Source: JAFARE01 sp963777285
GTDB lineage: Bacteria > Chloroflexota > Dormibacteria > Aeolococcales > Aeolococcaceae
Assembly: GCA_963777285.1 (NCBI GenBank)
Contig: CAVZPR010000001.1
Location: 1,116,001-1,180,000 of the forward strand
Reading direction: 5' to 3'
Length of the DNA stretch: 64,000 bases
A program made the position numbers and the translations under genes. Below the pieces are notes generated by a model. It searched no databases and had not been told where the DNA came from. It was given only the letters and a program-made list of their open reading frames with translations. Positions within the stretch are counted from its first letter, which is position 1. The number at the start of each line of letters is the position of its first letter. Positions 1-8,573 of the stretch are shown in pieces.

Positions 1-140
1 GCGCCGTGGCCGTAGCCCTCGGACTTGACCATGGCGAGCAAGCGCACCGAGGGCGCCAGCCTGCGGCGCACCGCCGCGGCGTTGTGCCGCAGACGCGCCG
101 CGTCCACCTCGGCCCAGCGGAGCAACCCGCTGCCCGGCAT
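1..140 (-). CDS. alr: Alanine racemase, N-terminal fragment (cut by window edge)
   Basis: Alanine racemase converts L-alanine to D-alanine for peptidoglycan, using PLP. Read on the minus strand from the ATG at 138-140, the visible protein starts MPGSGLLRWAEVDAARLRHN and reaches MVKSEGYGHG, where the Lys is the PLP-binding residue of the family (usual form VKANAYGHG). The WAEVD...RHN opening is typical of the family start, which supports this ATG; the frame stays open further upstream without a better start. The rest of the gene lies outside the window. It follows groEL on the same strand, 213 bases away. Confidence 0.8.
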   Translation of the reverse strand, partial: MPGSGLLRWAEVDAARLRHNAAAVRRRLAPSVRLLAMVKSEGYGHG

Positions 141-353
141 CGCCGTCGGCGGACTGAAGCCGGGATCTGCCGGCGTGCTAGTGCGCCGCGTCGGGGGTAG
201 CTTGTCGATTCGCCGACCAGGCCGCCGCTGCCAAGGAAGCGACGAGCACCGGAGCGATCGTATTCGACATACGTGAGCGAGGAGCGCAAGGGCTGACGAC
301 GGCAGCGGTGGAAATGGTTGGATGAAGCGGCAAGCAATTTTCGAAGCGGTGCA

Positions 354-1994
354 CTAGAAGTCCATGTCGTCGTCCATGCCCATCCCGCCCGGGGCATGGC
401 CCGCCGCCGCGTGCTCCTCTTTCTCCGGCACGTCCGCGACCAGCGCGTCTGTGGTCAGCAGCATCGTGGCGATCGACGTCGCGTTGGCCAGCGCAGTGAC
501 CACCACCTTCGTGGGGTCGATGATGCCCTTCGACGGCAGGTCGCCGAAAGTCTCGGTGACGGCGTCGAACCCCTCGTCGCCCTTGGCCGCGACGACGCGA
601 TTCACCACCACGCCACCCTCGGCGCCGGCGTTGCCGGCGATGACGCGGAGCGGCTCGCGCAGTGCGTGGACCACGATGCGCGCGCCGACGCGCGCCTCAG
701 CGTCGAGGTCGAGTGCCTCGATCGCCTCGGTGGCGCGAATCAGCGACACACCGCCACCCGCGACGACGCCGTCCTCCACCGCGGCCCGTGTCGCGGCCAG
801 GGCGTCCTCCACCCGCGCCTTGCGCTCCTTCATCTCGACGTCGGTGGCGGCGCCCACCTTGATGACGGCGACACCCCCGGTGAGGCGCGCGAGCCTCTCC
901 TGGAGCTTCTCGCGGTCCCAGTCCGACGTGGTCTCGTCCACCTGGCGGCGGATCTCGTCGCAGCGCGCGTCGATGGCGGCGCGCGTGCCGGCGCCGCGCA
1001 CGATCGTCGTGTCGTCCTTGGTGACGGTGACACGGCCGGCCGCACCGAGCTGGTCCTCGCGCACGCCGTCCAGGCGGAGCCCTGTCTTCTCGCTTATCAC
1101 GGTGGCGCCGGTCAGGACCGCGATGTCCTGGAGCATCGCCTCGCGGCGCTCGCCGAACGCCGGCGCCTTCACCGCGCACGCGGTGAACGTTCCCCGCATG
1201 CGATTGACGACCAGCGTGGCCAGCGCTTCCGCGGTGACGTCCTCGGCGACGATGAGCAGCGGCCGTCCTGCGCGCATCACCAGCTCGAGGGCGGGCAGCA
1301 GGTCGTTGACAGCCGAGATCTTGCCGTCAGTGACCAGAACCCGCGCGTCGTCGAGCACGGCCTCCATCGCCTGCTGGTCGGTGACCAGGTAAGCCGAGAC
1401 GTAGCCGCGATCGAACTGCATCCCCTCGACGACCTCGACCTCCGTCTGCAGTCCCTGCCCCTCCTCGACGGAGACGACGCCCTCTTTGCCCACCTTGTCG
1501 AACGCGTCGGCGATCATCGCGCCGATCTCCGCGTCGCCCGAGCTGATCGTGGCCACGCGCTGGATGTCGTCTCGACCAGCGACAGGGTGCGACCGCTCAC
1601 GCACCGACGCTGTCGCGGCGTCCATTGCGGCGAGCATGCCGCGACGCAGCTCCACGGGCGACGCTCCCGCGGCGACCTGCTGCAGGCCGGCAGCGATCAT
1701 CGAGCGGGCAAGGACGGTGGCCGTGGTGGTGCCGTCGCCGGCCACGTCGTTGGTCTTGATCGCAGCCTCCTTGACCAGCTGCGCGCCCATGTTCTCGAAG
1801 TGGTCCTGGAAGTCGAGGTCGCGCGCGATCGTCACCCCGTCGTTGGTGACGACCGGCGGACCGAACTTCTTGTCGAGCACCACCGCTCGGCCCCGGGGAC
1901 CCAGTGTCACGGCAACAGCGCCGGCCACCGCTTCGACGCCGCGCTTCAGCGCGGCGCGAGCGTCAGCATCGAAACGCAGCTCCTTGGCGGGCAT
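354..1994 (-). CDS. groL: 60 kDa chaperonin GroEL
   Basis: GroEL forms the tetradecameric folding chamber that uses ATP to refold cytosolic proteins with GroES. The 546-residue product is full length for the family. It shows the ATP-site segments LGPRGRAVVLDKKFG and NDGVTIARD near the N terminus, the VAGDGTTTATVLA segment near residue 85, and the usual Gly/Met-rich tail (GGMGMDDDMDF). It starts at the ATG six bases after the groES stop, so the two are co-transcribed and controlled by the CIRCE element upstream of groES. No frameshift or odd residue was seen. Confidence 0.97.
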   Translation of the reverse strand: MPAKELRFDADARAALKRGVEAVAGAVAVTLGPRGRAVVLDKKFGPPVVTNDGVTIARDLDFQDHFENMGAQLVKEAAIKTNDVAGDGTTTATVLARSMIAAGLQQVAAGASPVELRRGMLAAMDAATASVRERSHPVAGRDDIQRVATISSGDAEIGAMIADAFDKVGKEGVVSVEEGQGLQTEVEVVEGMQFDRGYVSAYLVTDQQAMEAVLDDARVLVTDGKISAVNDLLPALELVMRAGRPLLIVAEDVTAEALATLVVNRMRGTFTACAVKAPAFGERREAMLQDIAVLTGATVISEKTGLRLDGVREDQLGAAGRVTVTKDDTTIVRGAGTRAAIDARCDEIRRQVDETTSDWDREKLQERLARLTGGVAVIKVGAATDVEMKERKARVEDALAATRAAVEDGVVAGGGVSLIRATEAIEALDLDAEARVGARIVVHALREPLRVIAGNAGAEGGVVVNRVVAAKGDEGFDAVTETFGDLPSKGIIDPTKVVVTALANATSIATMLLTTDALVADVPEKEEHAAAGHAPGGMGMDDDMDF

Positions 1995-2000
1995 GCGCGA

Positions 2001-2312
2001 TTACTTCTTGCCGTTCTTCTCGACGATGGCGAGGATGTCCTTCTCGGCGAGGATGAGGTACTCCTCGTCGTCGATCTTCACCTCGCTGCCGGCGTACTTG
2101 GCGTACATCACGCGGTCGCCGATCTTGACGTCGAGCGCGATTCGCTGACCGGTCTGCTCGTTGAAGCGACCGTTGCCGACGGCCTCGATCGTCCCCTCCT
2201 GGGGCTTCTCCTTGGCGGTGTCCGGCAGCACGATGCCGCTCTTGGTCACCTCTTCACGCTCGAGGGGCTTGACGACGACCCGGTCGGCCAGGGGGCGCAG
2301 CTTTACCGCCAC
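2001..2312 (-). CDS. groS: 10 kDa co-chaperonin GroES
   Basis: GroES is the heptameric lid of the GroEL chamber. The 103-residue protein begins with KLRPLADRVVVKP and has the mobile-loop region around EKPQEGTIEAVG and the typical GDRVMYAKYAGSEV segment. The start is GTG, supported by a GGAGG ribosome binding site (plus-strand CCTCC at 2321-2325) eight bases upstream. A perfect CIRCE operator lies just upstream of that site. It is followed directly by groL. Confidence 0.96.
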   Translation of the reverse strand: MAVKLRPLADRVVVKPLEREEVTKSGIVLPDTAKEKPQEGTIEAVGNGRFNEQTGQRIALDVKIGDRVMYAKYAGSEVKIDDEEYLILAEKDILAIVEKNGKK

Positions 2313-2328
2313 AGGGGGTTCCTCCGAA

Positions 2329-2355
2329 TTAGCACTCTTGTTGGATGAGTGCTAA
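2329..2355 (-). promoter_or_regulatory. CIRCE operator (HrcA binding site) of groESL
   Basis: TTAGCACTC, nine-base spacer, GAGTGCTAA: an exact match to the CIRCE inverted repeat bound by the heat-shock repressor HrcA. It sits 16 bases upstream of the groES GTG and partly abuts the ribosome binding site, so it should repress groESL at normal temperature. hrcA itself is not in the window. Confidence 0.97.
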
Positions 2356-2391
2356 CACTCTACCTAAACGAGTGCCAGGCCCGCAAGTCCT

Positions 2392-3519
2392 TCAGGCGAA
2401 CTCCAGGAGGCCAGGGTCGGCGTCGAACCCGAGGCTGTCGGGTCCGCGAAGCCGCAGCCGGTGCCAGCCCGCCGCGGCGATCATGGCCGCGTTGTCGGTG
2501 CAGAGGTCGAGCGGCGGGATGACGACGTCGCGGCCGGCAAAGCGCCGCTTCACCGCATCGCGCAGCAGGGCATTGGCCGCGACGCCCCCGACCACCGCGA
2601 TCCGCTGCGCGCCCGTGCTGTCGACCGCGGCCTCGAGCCCGGCGACCAGCTGAGCGACCGCGGTCGCCTGGAACGCCGCCGCCAACGACGCGACCACGCC
2701 GGCGTCCTCGGGCACGCCGCGCTCGTCGAGCGAGCCTGGCGGCAGGTCGCGGATCGAGTAGCGCACGGCCGTCTTCAAGCCACTGAACGAGAAGCCGCCG
2801 GTGACGCGCGTCCTGGGCAGCGGGAACCGCGACGCATCACCGTCCGCGGCCACTCGCTGGATGGCCGGTCCGCCCGGGTAGGGCAGCCCCAGAAGGCGCG
2901 CCACCTTGTCGAACGCCTCCCCCACGGCGTCGTCCCGGGTGCCGCCGAGGCGGACGGCGTCACCGTGGTCTCTGAGCAGGACACACTCGGTGTGCCCGCC
3001 ACTCACCACCAGCGCCAGGAACGGGGGCTCCAGCCCCGCGTCGCTGAGCCACGCGCTGTACACGTGCCCGGCGAGGTGGGACACACCCGCCACCGGCAGC
3101 CCGCGGCTCAACGCCGCCGCCTGCGCATACGACGTGCCCACCAGCAGGCAGCCGATCAGTCCCGGACCGCGCGTGACAGCGACCGCGTCGACGTCGTCCC
3201 AGCCTCCCGGCAGAGGCTGCAGCGCCGTGTCGACAACCGCCGAGATGTTCTCCAGGTGCGCCCGCGCGGCCAGCTCGGGGACCACGCCGCCATGCGGCGC
3301 GTGCATGGCGATCTGCGACGACACCACAGACGACACGACGTCCCGGCCATCGCGCAAGACCGCCGCAGCGGTCTCGTCGCACGACGTCTCGATGGCCAGC
3401 AGGTTCAGCTGAAGGGGTACTCCGGCGGCGGTCCGTCGCCCACGCCTGCTGCCTCGATGCCGCTGAGGATTGCGGCGAAGCGGTGCTTGAACGCGGGTGC
3501 GTGGATCGAGTCGCTCCAC
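2392..3519 (-). CDS. tsaD: tRNA N6-adenosine threonylcarbamoyltransferase TsaD
   Basis: TsaD transfers the threonylcarbamoyl group to A37 of ANN-reading tRNAs, working with TsaB and TsaE, both encoded upstream. Family motifs are clear: IETSCDETAAAVL at the start, HGGVVPELAARAH, VVSGGHTE and GGVAANALLRDAV. The coordinates give the frame from its first ATG, but the family N terminus begins only at residue 38-40 (LNLLAIETSC). No ATG, GTG or TTG lies between; the likely true start is CTG at 3408, which overlaps the rimI stop as CTGA and has a GGAG about 11 bases upstream. The first 37 residues are then a shadow of rimI. Confidence 0.93.
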   Translation of the reverse strand: MERLDPRTRVQAPLRRNPQRHRGSRRGRRTAAGVPLQLNLLAIETSCDETAAAVLRDGRDVVSSVVSSQIAMHAPHGGVVPELAARAHLENISAVVDTALQPLPGGWDDVDAVAVTRGPGLIGCLLVGTSYAQAAALSRGLPVAGVSHLAGHVYSAWLSDAGLEPPFLALVVSGGHTECVLLRDHGDAVRLGGTRDDAVGEAFDKVARLLGLPYPGGPAIQRVAADGDASRFPLPRTRVTGGFSFSGLKTAVRYSIRDLPPGSLDERGVPEDAGVVASLAAAFQATAVAQLVAGLEAAVDSTGAQRIAVVGGVAANALLRDAVKRRFAGRDVVIPPLDLCTDNAAMIAAAGWHRLRLRGPDSLGFDADPGLLEFA

Positions 3520-3962
3520 ATGATCACCGCGTCCTCGCCGTTGTCGGTGTAGTAGCCGCGGCGCCGGCCGATCTCCTTGAACCCGAATCGCTCGTACAGT
3601 CGCATCGCGTGCAGGTTGCTGCTGCGCACCTCGAGCGTTATCCAGTGTGCATCCATGTCGTACGCGCGGTGCACCAGCGCGGCGAACAGCGTGGTGCCGA
3701 AACCGCGGCGCTGGTCGGCGGCGCGAACGCCGATGGTGGTGACGTGTGCCTCGTGGGCCACCCGCCAGAGGCCCGCGTAGCCCACGACGGCGCCGCCCTG
3801 GCGCAGCACCAGATAGCAGGCCTGGCGGTTCTGCGAGAGCTCGCTGGCGTACGCGTTCTTGGGCCAGGGCGACAGGAAGATCTCGCGCTCGATCTGCTGG
3901 ACGGTGGCGATGTCGTCGTAGCGCATTCTCTCGACGGAGAGTCGAGGAACTACCTGCATCAA
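3405..3962 (-). CDS. rimI: Ribosomal protein S18 alanine N-acetyltransferase RimI (GNAT)
   Basis: A GNAT acetyltransferase that acetylates the N-terminal alanine of ribosomal protein S18. The acetyl-CoA loop VRAADQRRGFGTTLF and the LEVRSSNLHAMRLYERFGF segment are typical of RimI, and the early IEREIFLSPWP is the family hallmark. The product has 185 residues, some 30 more than E. coli RimI, because of a C-terminal tail. It lies between tsaB and tsaD, an arrangement common in Gram-positive-type genomes, and its stop overlaps the probable tsaD start. Confidence 0.9.
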   Translation of the reverse strand: MMQVVPRLSVERMRYDDIATVQQIEREIFLSPWPKNAYASELSQNRQACYLVLRQGGAVVGYAGLWRVAHEAHVTTIGVRAADQRRGFGTTLFAALVHRAYDMDAHWITLEVRSSNLHAMRLYERFGFKEIGRRRGYYTDNGEDAVIMWSDSIHAPAFKHRFAAILSGIEAAGVGDGPPPEYPFS

Positions 3963-4025
3963 GGATCGACCCGTGGGCGGCTGCTGCTGCGACCCATCAT
4001 AACCGTGAGTTTGCGCCGCGCCGGC

Positions 4026-4604
4026 CTACTCGACGTACACGACAGCAAGCCCGTTGAGCCGCAGCGGAGGGGCCGTCAGCGCCGCGGCCACCGACGCCGC
4101 GAGGGCCCGCACCGGATCGACCGCAACGAGGTGCCGCAGCGGCAGCGGGTCGGTGCTGGCCACAGCCAGCTCTGGGTCGACCACCGCCAGCGGGCAGCGC
4201 TGAGGCGTCCCGGCCTCGAACCTCGCGGGCGCGCGGGTGCAGAGCGCCAGGTAGACGGCACCCCGCCCGGCGTCCACGGCGACCGCATCCGCGCCGATGC
4301 CCGCCGCGCGACAGCCGGCCGCGACCACATCGAGTGAGCCCACACCGTGCAGCGGCAGCCCGCGCGCGTGCGCCACCGCGGCAGCGGCCGCCAGCCCGGC
4401 GCGAAGACCGGTGTAGGCGCCGGGCCCGACCACCGCCACCACTGCCGCGACGTCGAACGGGCGCAGCTCCGCGAGCGCCAGGGTGACCGCCGACCCCACC
4501 GAGGTCCCGCTGCGCACGTCGGAGCGCACGACGGACCCGTCGCTGGCCGCGATGAGCGCGATGGCGCGCGTGCGCGACGATGTGTCCAGCGCCAGGACGT
4601 GCAC
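4026..4604 (-). CDS. tsaB: tRNA threonylcarbamoyladenosine biosynthesis protein TsaB
   Basis: TsaB is the inactive TsaD paralogue that scaffolds the t6A-forming complex. The protein begins VHVLALDTSSRTRAIAL and carries the family segment VVGPGAYTGLRAGLA (usual form GPGSFTGLRIG). The frame is open upstream, but the GTG at 4604, two bases past the tsaE stop, places the conserved LALDTSS at the very N terminus and is chosen as start, giving 192 residues. A 63-base gap separates it from rimI. The C-terminal half is Ala-rich and poorly conserved, as is usual for TsaB. Confidence 0.87.
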   Translation of the reverse strand: MHVLALDTSSRTRAIALIAASDGSVVRSDVRSGTSVGSAVTLALAELRPFDVAAVVAVVGPGAYTGLRAGLAAAAAVAHARGLPLHGVGSLDVVAAGCRAAGIGADAVAVDAGRGAVYLALCTRAPARFEAGTPQRCPLAVVDPELAVASTDPLPLRHLVAVDPVRALAASVAAALTAPPLRLNGLAVVYVE

Positions 4605-4606
4605 CG

Positions 4607-5074
4607 CTATGGGACCGCCGCGGTCCACGCGCCGGCAATGTCCGCACCCGCGTCGCCCAGCAGCGTGACGATGCGGGCGTTGTCTCCCTCCACAGACAGA
4701 GTCACGTGCACCGGTGCAAACCCGCGCAGGTCGGCGAGGTCGCCCCACTCCACCACCACGGCACCTGTCTCGAGCAGGCCCTCGACGTCGAGGAGGCGCA
4801 GGTCGGCTCCCGCGCCGAGCCGGAACACATCCAGATGGTGGAGCATCACGCGCTCTCCCGAGTACACGTGGTGCAGCACGAACGTCGGGCTGCGCACGGC
4901 GATCGGATCCGCGCCCGCGCCCGTGGCGATGCCGCGCACCAGGACGGTCTTGCCGGCCCCGAGCGGGCCGCTGACGCTGAGCAGATCACCGCACGCCAAT
5001 CGCAGACCGATGCGTTCGCCGAGCGCGACCGTGTCCGCCTCGGACGCGCATCGCGCCGCGAGTGCACGGCTCAC
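4607..5074 (-). CDS. tsaE: tRNA threonylcarbamoyladenosine biosynthesis ATPase TsaE
   Basis: TsaE is the small P-loop ATPase that drives the TsaB-TsaD cycle. The 155-residue product has the Walker A motif GPLGAGKT at residues 36-43, the SPTFVLHHVY segment and the VEWGDLADL region (usual form IEWPE). It overlaps the end of thiL by four bases and is followed by tsaB after two bases, so thiL-tsaE-tsaB are translationally linked. Confidence 0.93.
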   Translation of the reverse strand: MSRALAARCASEADTVALGERIGLRLACGDLLSVSGPLGAGKTVLVRGIATGAGADPIAVRSPTFVLHHVYSGERVMLHHLDVFRLGAGADLRLLDVEGLLETGAVVVEWGDLADLRGFAPVHVTLSVEGDNARIVTLLGDAGADIAGAWTAAVP

Positions 5075-6123
5075 GGGGGCGGGCCGAAGTGCCCGGACCG
5101 CACCGCAGGCGGCGGCAGCGGCGCGCCGCCTTCACGCTCGAGCAGCCGCACCCCGGCGCCCGAGGTGACGCCGCCCACGACGGTGAGCGGCGCGAGCTCG
5201 CCCGGCCAGGCGGCCAGCAGGCCCGCTGCGCGCTCGCGCGGAACCGTCGCCAACAGCTCGAAGTCCTCCCCGCCGCCGAGCGCAAGCTCGATCCACGCGT
5301 CTCCCCAGGCGTCGCGAAAACCCGCGTCCAGGGGGACGGCGTCGAGCCACAGCTCGACGCCGCAGCCGGACGCCTGCGCAAGCCTGGCGGCGTCGGCCAG
5401 CAGACCGTCGCTGAGGTCGCCGCCGCAGGCCACACCACAGCTCAACAGCTCCAGACCCTCGCCGATGCGCAGGGGCGGCTCGAGCTGCGCATCGATCCAC
5501 GAGGTGAGCAGCGAGGTCGCCACCGCGGCTTCCGCTGAGCCCTCGAGCAGGAGGCGCAGCCCGGCCGCCGCCCTGCCGAGCACTCCGGTCACCACGACCG
5601 CGTCCCCCGGCCGCCCGCGGTCGCGGCGCAGACAGCTCTCTCCGGCGACCGTTCCGCCGGCACACACGTCGACCACGATCGGCCCGTCGATGCCGCTGAC
5701 GTCGCCGCCTGCCAGCGCGCAGCCGGCCTCGGCCGCCGCCTCGACGATTCCCCCCTGCAGTGCCATGACGTCGTCGACACAGGTCGTCGGAGGTGCGCAC
5801 AGCGTCGCCAGGCACCAGGCAGGCTTGGCGCCCATGCCCGCCAGGTCCGACAGCGCTGCGCGCACCGCCCGACGACCCACGCGCCGCGGGGTGGTCCAGC
5901 CACGGCGGAAGTCCTCGCCCTCCACGGTCGCGTCCTGGCTGACCACGACCGACGCATCGCCGGCGCGCCACACCATCGCGTCGTCGCCGGTGGGCACGAG
6001 CAACCCGTGGTCGCGCGGCGCCAGCGCCCGCAGCCGGCGCAGCAGCTCCGCCTCACCGATGTCGCTCAGGAGCGGGCCGCCGGCGTCGAACTGGCGCTCC
6101 GGAGCCGTCGCGCGCGCGCTCAC
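5071..6123 (-). CDS. thiL: Thiamine-monophosphate kinase ThiL
   Basis: ThiL phosphorylates thiamine monophosphate to the active cofactor thiamine diphosphate. The 350-residue protein shows the family pattern: GEAELLRRL at the N terminus, VPTGDDAMVW near residue 40, SDLAGMGAKPAW, GGDVSGIDGPIVVDV in the middle and GVACGGDLSDGLLADAARLA followed by LGGGEDFELL in the C-terminal half. The start is GTG. It is the first gene of the leftward thiL-tsaE-tsaB run and diverges from the CHAP hydrolase gene. Confidence 0.93.
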   Translation of the reverse strand: MSARATAPERQFDAGGPLLSDIGEAELLRRLRALAPRDHGLLVPTGDDAMVWRAGDASVVVSQDATVEGEDFRRGWTTPRRVGRRAVRAALSDLAGMGAKPAWCLATLCAPPTTCVDDVMALQGGIVEAAAEAGCALAGGDVSGIDGPIVVDVCAGGTVAGESCLRRDRGRPGDAVVVTGVLGRAAAGLRLLLEGSAEAAVATSLLTSWIDAQLEPPLRIGEGLELLSCGVACGGDLSDGLLADAARLAQASGCGVELWLDAVPLDAGFRDAWGDAWIELALGGGEDFELLATVPRERAAGLLAAWPGELAPLTVVGGVTSGAGVRLLEREGGAPLPPPAVRSGHFGPPP

Positions 6124-6258
6124 GCGTGGCGACTATACGTGCGTCCGAGTTGCGCCCCGCACCCGCACCTCTGTATCGTCCGCGCCCAGTTGCGGCGGGG
6201 CGTACTGGGCGCTCGCCCGCCGCCGGTCATGGCTGCGCCCCAGCCCGGAGGGTACGTA

Positions 6259-7338
6259 TTGAGGAGGAGCCAGAAGCTCGCCCTCGCGCTGGGGAGTCTC
6301 GGAGCACTTCTGGCGACTGGCATCGGGTCGATCCCGGCGACCCACGCGACCCAAGCGGCCATCTCCGCGGTCGATGCGCTGCGCGCACAGCGCGCTGCAC
6401 TCATCGCCGAGCTCGCCGCGATGCAGCCGTCGGTGTCGCTCGCCGGCTCAGCCGTCAACGGAGCGGAGGCCGCGTACGCCGCGCAGCAGCAGAAGGTGCT
6501 CGCGGAGCAGTCGCGTCTGGCGAGGCTGAACCAACAGCTCCTGCGCCTCAGCCAGCAGCTGGTGGGCGACGAGGCGACGATCGCGCGCAACAAGGCGGAG
6601 CTCGGTTCCGTCATCCGCGCCACCTTCGAAACTACCGGCAACGACCAGATGCTGGCCGCGGTCCTCAGCGCCAACAACTTCAGCCAGGCGATGGACCGGC
6701 TGCGCGACGCCAACCAGGTGTCGCAGCAGGTGGCGGACCTCATCGACCAGCTCGACCAGCAGGAGTCGGAGATCCGCAGCGACCAGGCGCGCGTCAAAGC
6801 GGACTTCGCACAAGCGTCGGCGCTCGAGGGAACGCTCGCCGACCAGAGCGGCCGCCTGCTCGCCGCCCTGCTGAACCGCAACCTGCTCTTCAACCAGCTC
6901 TCGGGGCCGGCGCGCCGCATCGCCGGGGAGATCGCCAACCTGGACCAGGAGATCGCGTGGCGCGAGGCGGGCCCACGCGTGGGCACCGGCCCATGCGGCG
7001 ACCACTTCGCATTCGGTCAGTGCACCTGGTACGTCGCGTCGCGGCGCTGCATCCCGTGGGTGGGCAATGCCGACCAGTGGTACCGCAACGCGGCGGCGAT
7101 GGGCTACAGGGAAGGCCACATGCCAGTACCGGGCGCGGTGGTCGCGTTCTGGCCGGGCGGTGACGGAGCCAGCCGCATCGGGCACGTCGCGTACGTGGAG
7201 GCGGTGGGTCCGGCCGACGGGATTCCCGCCGGGTACTTCAAGCAGTCGGAAATGAACTTCGCCGGCTGGGACCGCGTGAGCTATCGCGTGCTGCCGGACA
7301 ACTCGGGCGGCATCGAAGGTTTCATCTACGGTCAGTAG
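6259..7338 (+). CDS. Secreted coiled-coil CHAP-domain peptidoglycan hydrolase
   Basis: A probable cell-wall hydrolase of the PcsB type. The start is TTG at 6259, chosen because GGAGG lies seven bases upstream and because it exposes a clean signal peptide (RRSQKLALALG... ending IPATHA, about 30 residues). Residues 30-235 are Gln/Ala/Leu-rich coiled coil. The C-terminal CHAP domain has the nucleophile in GQCTWY (Cys255) and the catalytic His in GHVAYVE (His309). Such proteins cleave stem peptides during division and depend on FtsEX, which is not in the window. The 3' end overlaps the convergent acpS-nnrD gene by 17 bases. Confidence 0.9.
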   Translation: MRRSQKLALALGSLGALLATGIGSIPATHATQAAISAVDALRAQRAALIAELAAMQPSVSLAGSAVNGAEAAYAAQQQKVLAEQSRLARLNQQLLRLSQQLVGDEATIARNKAELGSVIRATFETTGNDQMLAAVLSANNFSQAMDRLRDANQVSQQVADLIDQLDQQESEIRSDQARVKADFAQASALEGTLADQSGRLLAALLNRNLLFNQLSGPARRIAGEIANLDQEIAWREAGPRVGTGPCGDHFAFGQCTWYVASRRCIPWVGNADQWYRNAAAMGYREGHMPVPGAVVAFWPGGDGASRIGHVAYVEAVGPADGIPAGYFKQSEMNFAGWDRVSYRVLPDNSGGIEGFIYGQ

Positions 7339-8569
7339 CCGCGGCCGCGGCGCCGTCGAGCACACGACGGAGCGCTTCCTGCGCGGCGGGAAGCGCATCC
7401 AGCAGATCTGACGCCACCGCGCCGGCACGGCCGCGCCGCGCCTGCACCATGACGCCGGCCTCGGCGTGAATCGTCACCGCAGCCACGGCGGCATCGAAGG
7501 GTTCGAGGCCCTGTGCCAGCAGCGACGCGACCAGCCCCGCGAGCACATCCCCGGTGCCGCCCGTCGCCAGCGCGACCACATGATGCGCGTCGACGTGGAC
7601 GCGTCCGTCGGCGGCGGCCACCACCGTCTCGCTTCCCTTGAGCACGAGCGTGACTCCGCGATCCCGCGCAAACGCGATCGCCATCCCGGTGCGGTCGGAC
7701 TGCACCGCCGCCGTGTCGCGGCCCAGGAGGCGGCCCATCTCGGCCGGATGCGGCGTGAGCACCGCGGGCCGGGGACACTCGTGCCAGTCGAAGTTGCGCG
7801 CCGCCGCCAGGTTGAGGCCATCTGCGTCCACAACTGCGGGACACGGCAGCGTGCGCAAGATCTCGAGCAGCGCGTCTGCCGTCTCGTCCGCACGGCCCAG
7901 CCCGGGCCCCACCACCATGGCGTCCGCGCCGTCCGCCAGGTCGCGCAGCGCCGGCAGCGCGTCGCGGCTGAGGACGCCGCGCCCGCCATCCGGAAGCGCT
8001 GCGGGCATCACCTCCAGACAGCCCGCGGCGACGATGGCGTGGATCGCCCCAGGGACGCAGAGGGTCACCAGCCCCGCGCCGCCGCGTGCCGCGCCCATCG
8101 CCGCCAGCCGCGGCGCCCCGGTGAAATTGCGGGCGCCCGCGACCACGACGACCCGCCCGAACGTGCCCTTGTTGGCGTCGTCGGGTCGCGCCGGAAGGCG
8201 AAAGCCGGCCGGCGGCTGGGGTAGCGGGCGTCCCCGCCCTCCACGTGCTGCGACCACGGCGATGGCCACGCCGGCGTCATGCGTCAGCGACAGTGCCAGC
8301 GGCGTTTCCACGCCACGCACGGCCACTCGTGGCGCGCGTCCTCGACGCCGCACCACCTCGATGTCGCGGTATGCGGGCATGGCCTCGCCACCGGCCGAGT
8401 AGAGCTTGCGCACCGCCTCCTTCGCCGCCCAGCTCGACGCCCAGCGCTGCGGCTTGCCGGCACACCGCTCCTGCTCGTGCGCCGTGTAGATGCGCGTCAC
8501 GAAGCGAGGGCTGCGCTCCACGACCGCGCCGATGCGTTCGATGGAGGTCACGTCGACTCCGATCAGCAC
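7322..8569 (-). CDS. Fusion of holo-ACP synthase (AcpS) and NAD(P)H-hydrate dehydratase (NnrD)
   Basis: Two enzymes in one chain of 415 residues. Residues 1-115 are AcpS, which transfers phosphopantetheine from CoA to acyl carrier protein: IGVDVTSIERI with Mg-binding Asp6 and WAAKEAVRKL with Glu51. Residues 125-400 are the ADP-dependent NAD(P)HX dehydratase: NKGTFGRVVVVAG, GPGLG at 221-225, TPHPAEMGRLLG at 272, KGSET at 311 and GGTGD at 337-341 with catalytic Asp341. The usual partner of NnrD, the NnrE epimerase domain, is absent; AcpS takes its place. Both domains keep their key residues and the frame is unbroken. glmS lies four bases upstream. Confidence 0.9.
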   Translation of the reverse strand: MLIGVDVTSIERIGAVVERSPRFVTRIYTAHEQERCAGKPQRWASSWAAKEAVRKLYSAGGEAMPAYRDIEVVRRRGRAPRVAVRGVETPLALSLTHDAGVAIAVVAARGGRGRPLPQPPAGFRLPARPDDANKGTFGRVVVVAGARNFTGAPRLAAMGAARGGAGLVTLCVPGAIHAIVAAGCLEVMPAALPDGGRGVLSRDALPALRDLADGADAMVVGPGLGRADETADALLEILRTLPCPAVVDADGLNLAAARNFDWHECPRPAVLTPHPAEMGRLLGRDTAAVQSDRTGMAIAFARDRGVTLVLKGSETVVAAADGRVHVDAHHVVALATGGTGDVLAGLVASLLAQGLEPFDAAVAAVTIHAEAGVMVQARRGRAGAVASDLLDALPAAQEALRRVLDGAAAAATDRR

Positions 8570-8573
8570 CGGA

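Noticed and set aside
178..270. 30-residue minus-strand frame (MSNTIAPVLVASLAAAAWSA...) before alr
   Set aside because: It resembles a short hydrophobic leader but lacks a ribosome binding site and conservation evidence; could be chance.
318..2348. 676-codon plus-strand frame opposite groEL-groES
   Set aside because: It is the antisense shadow of two unmistakable genes, with His/Arg/Val/Asp-rich low-complexity translation typical of antisense GC-rich DNA.
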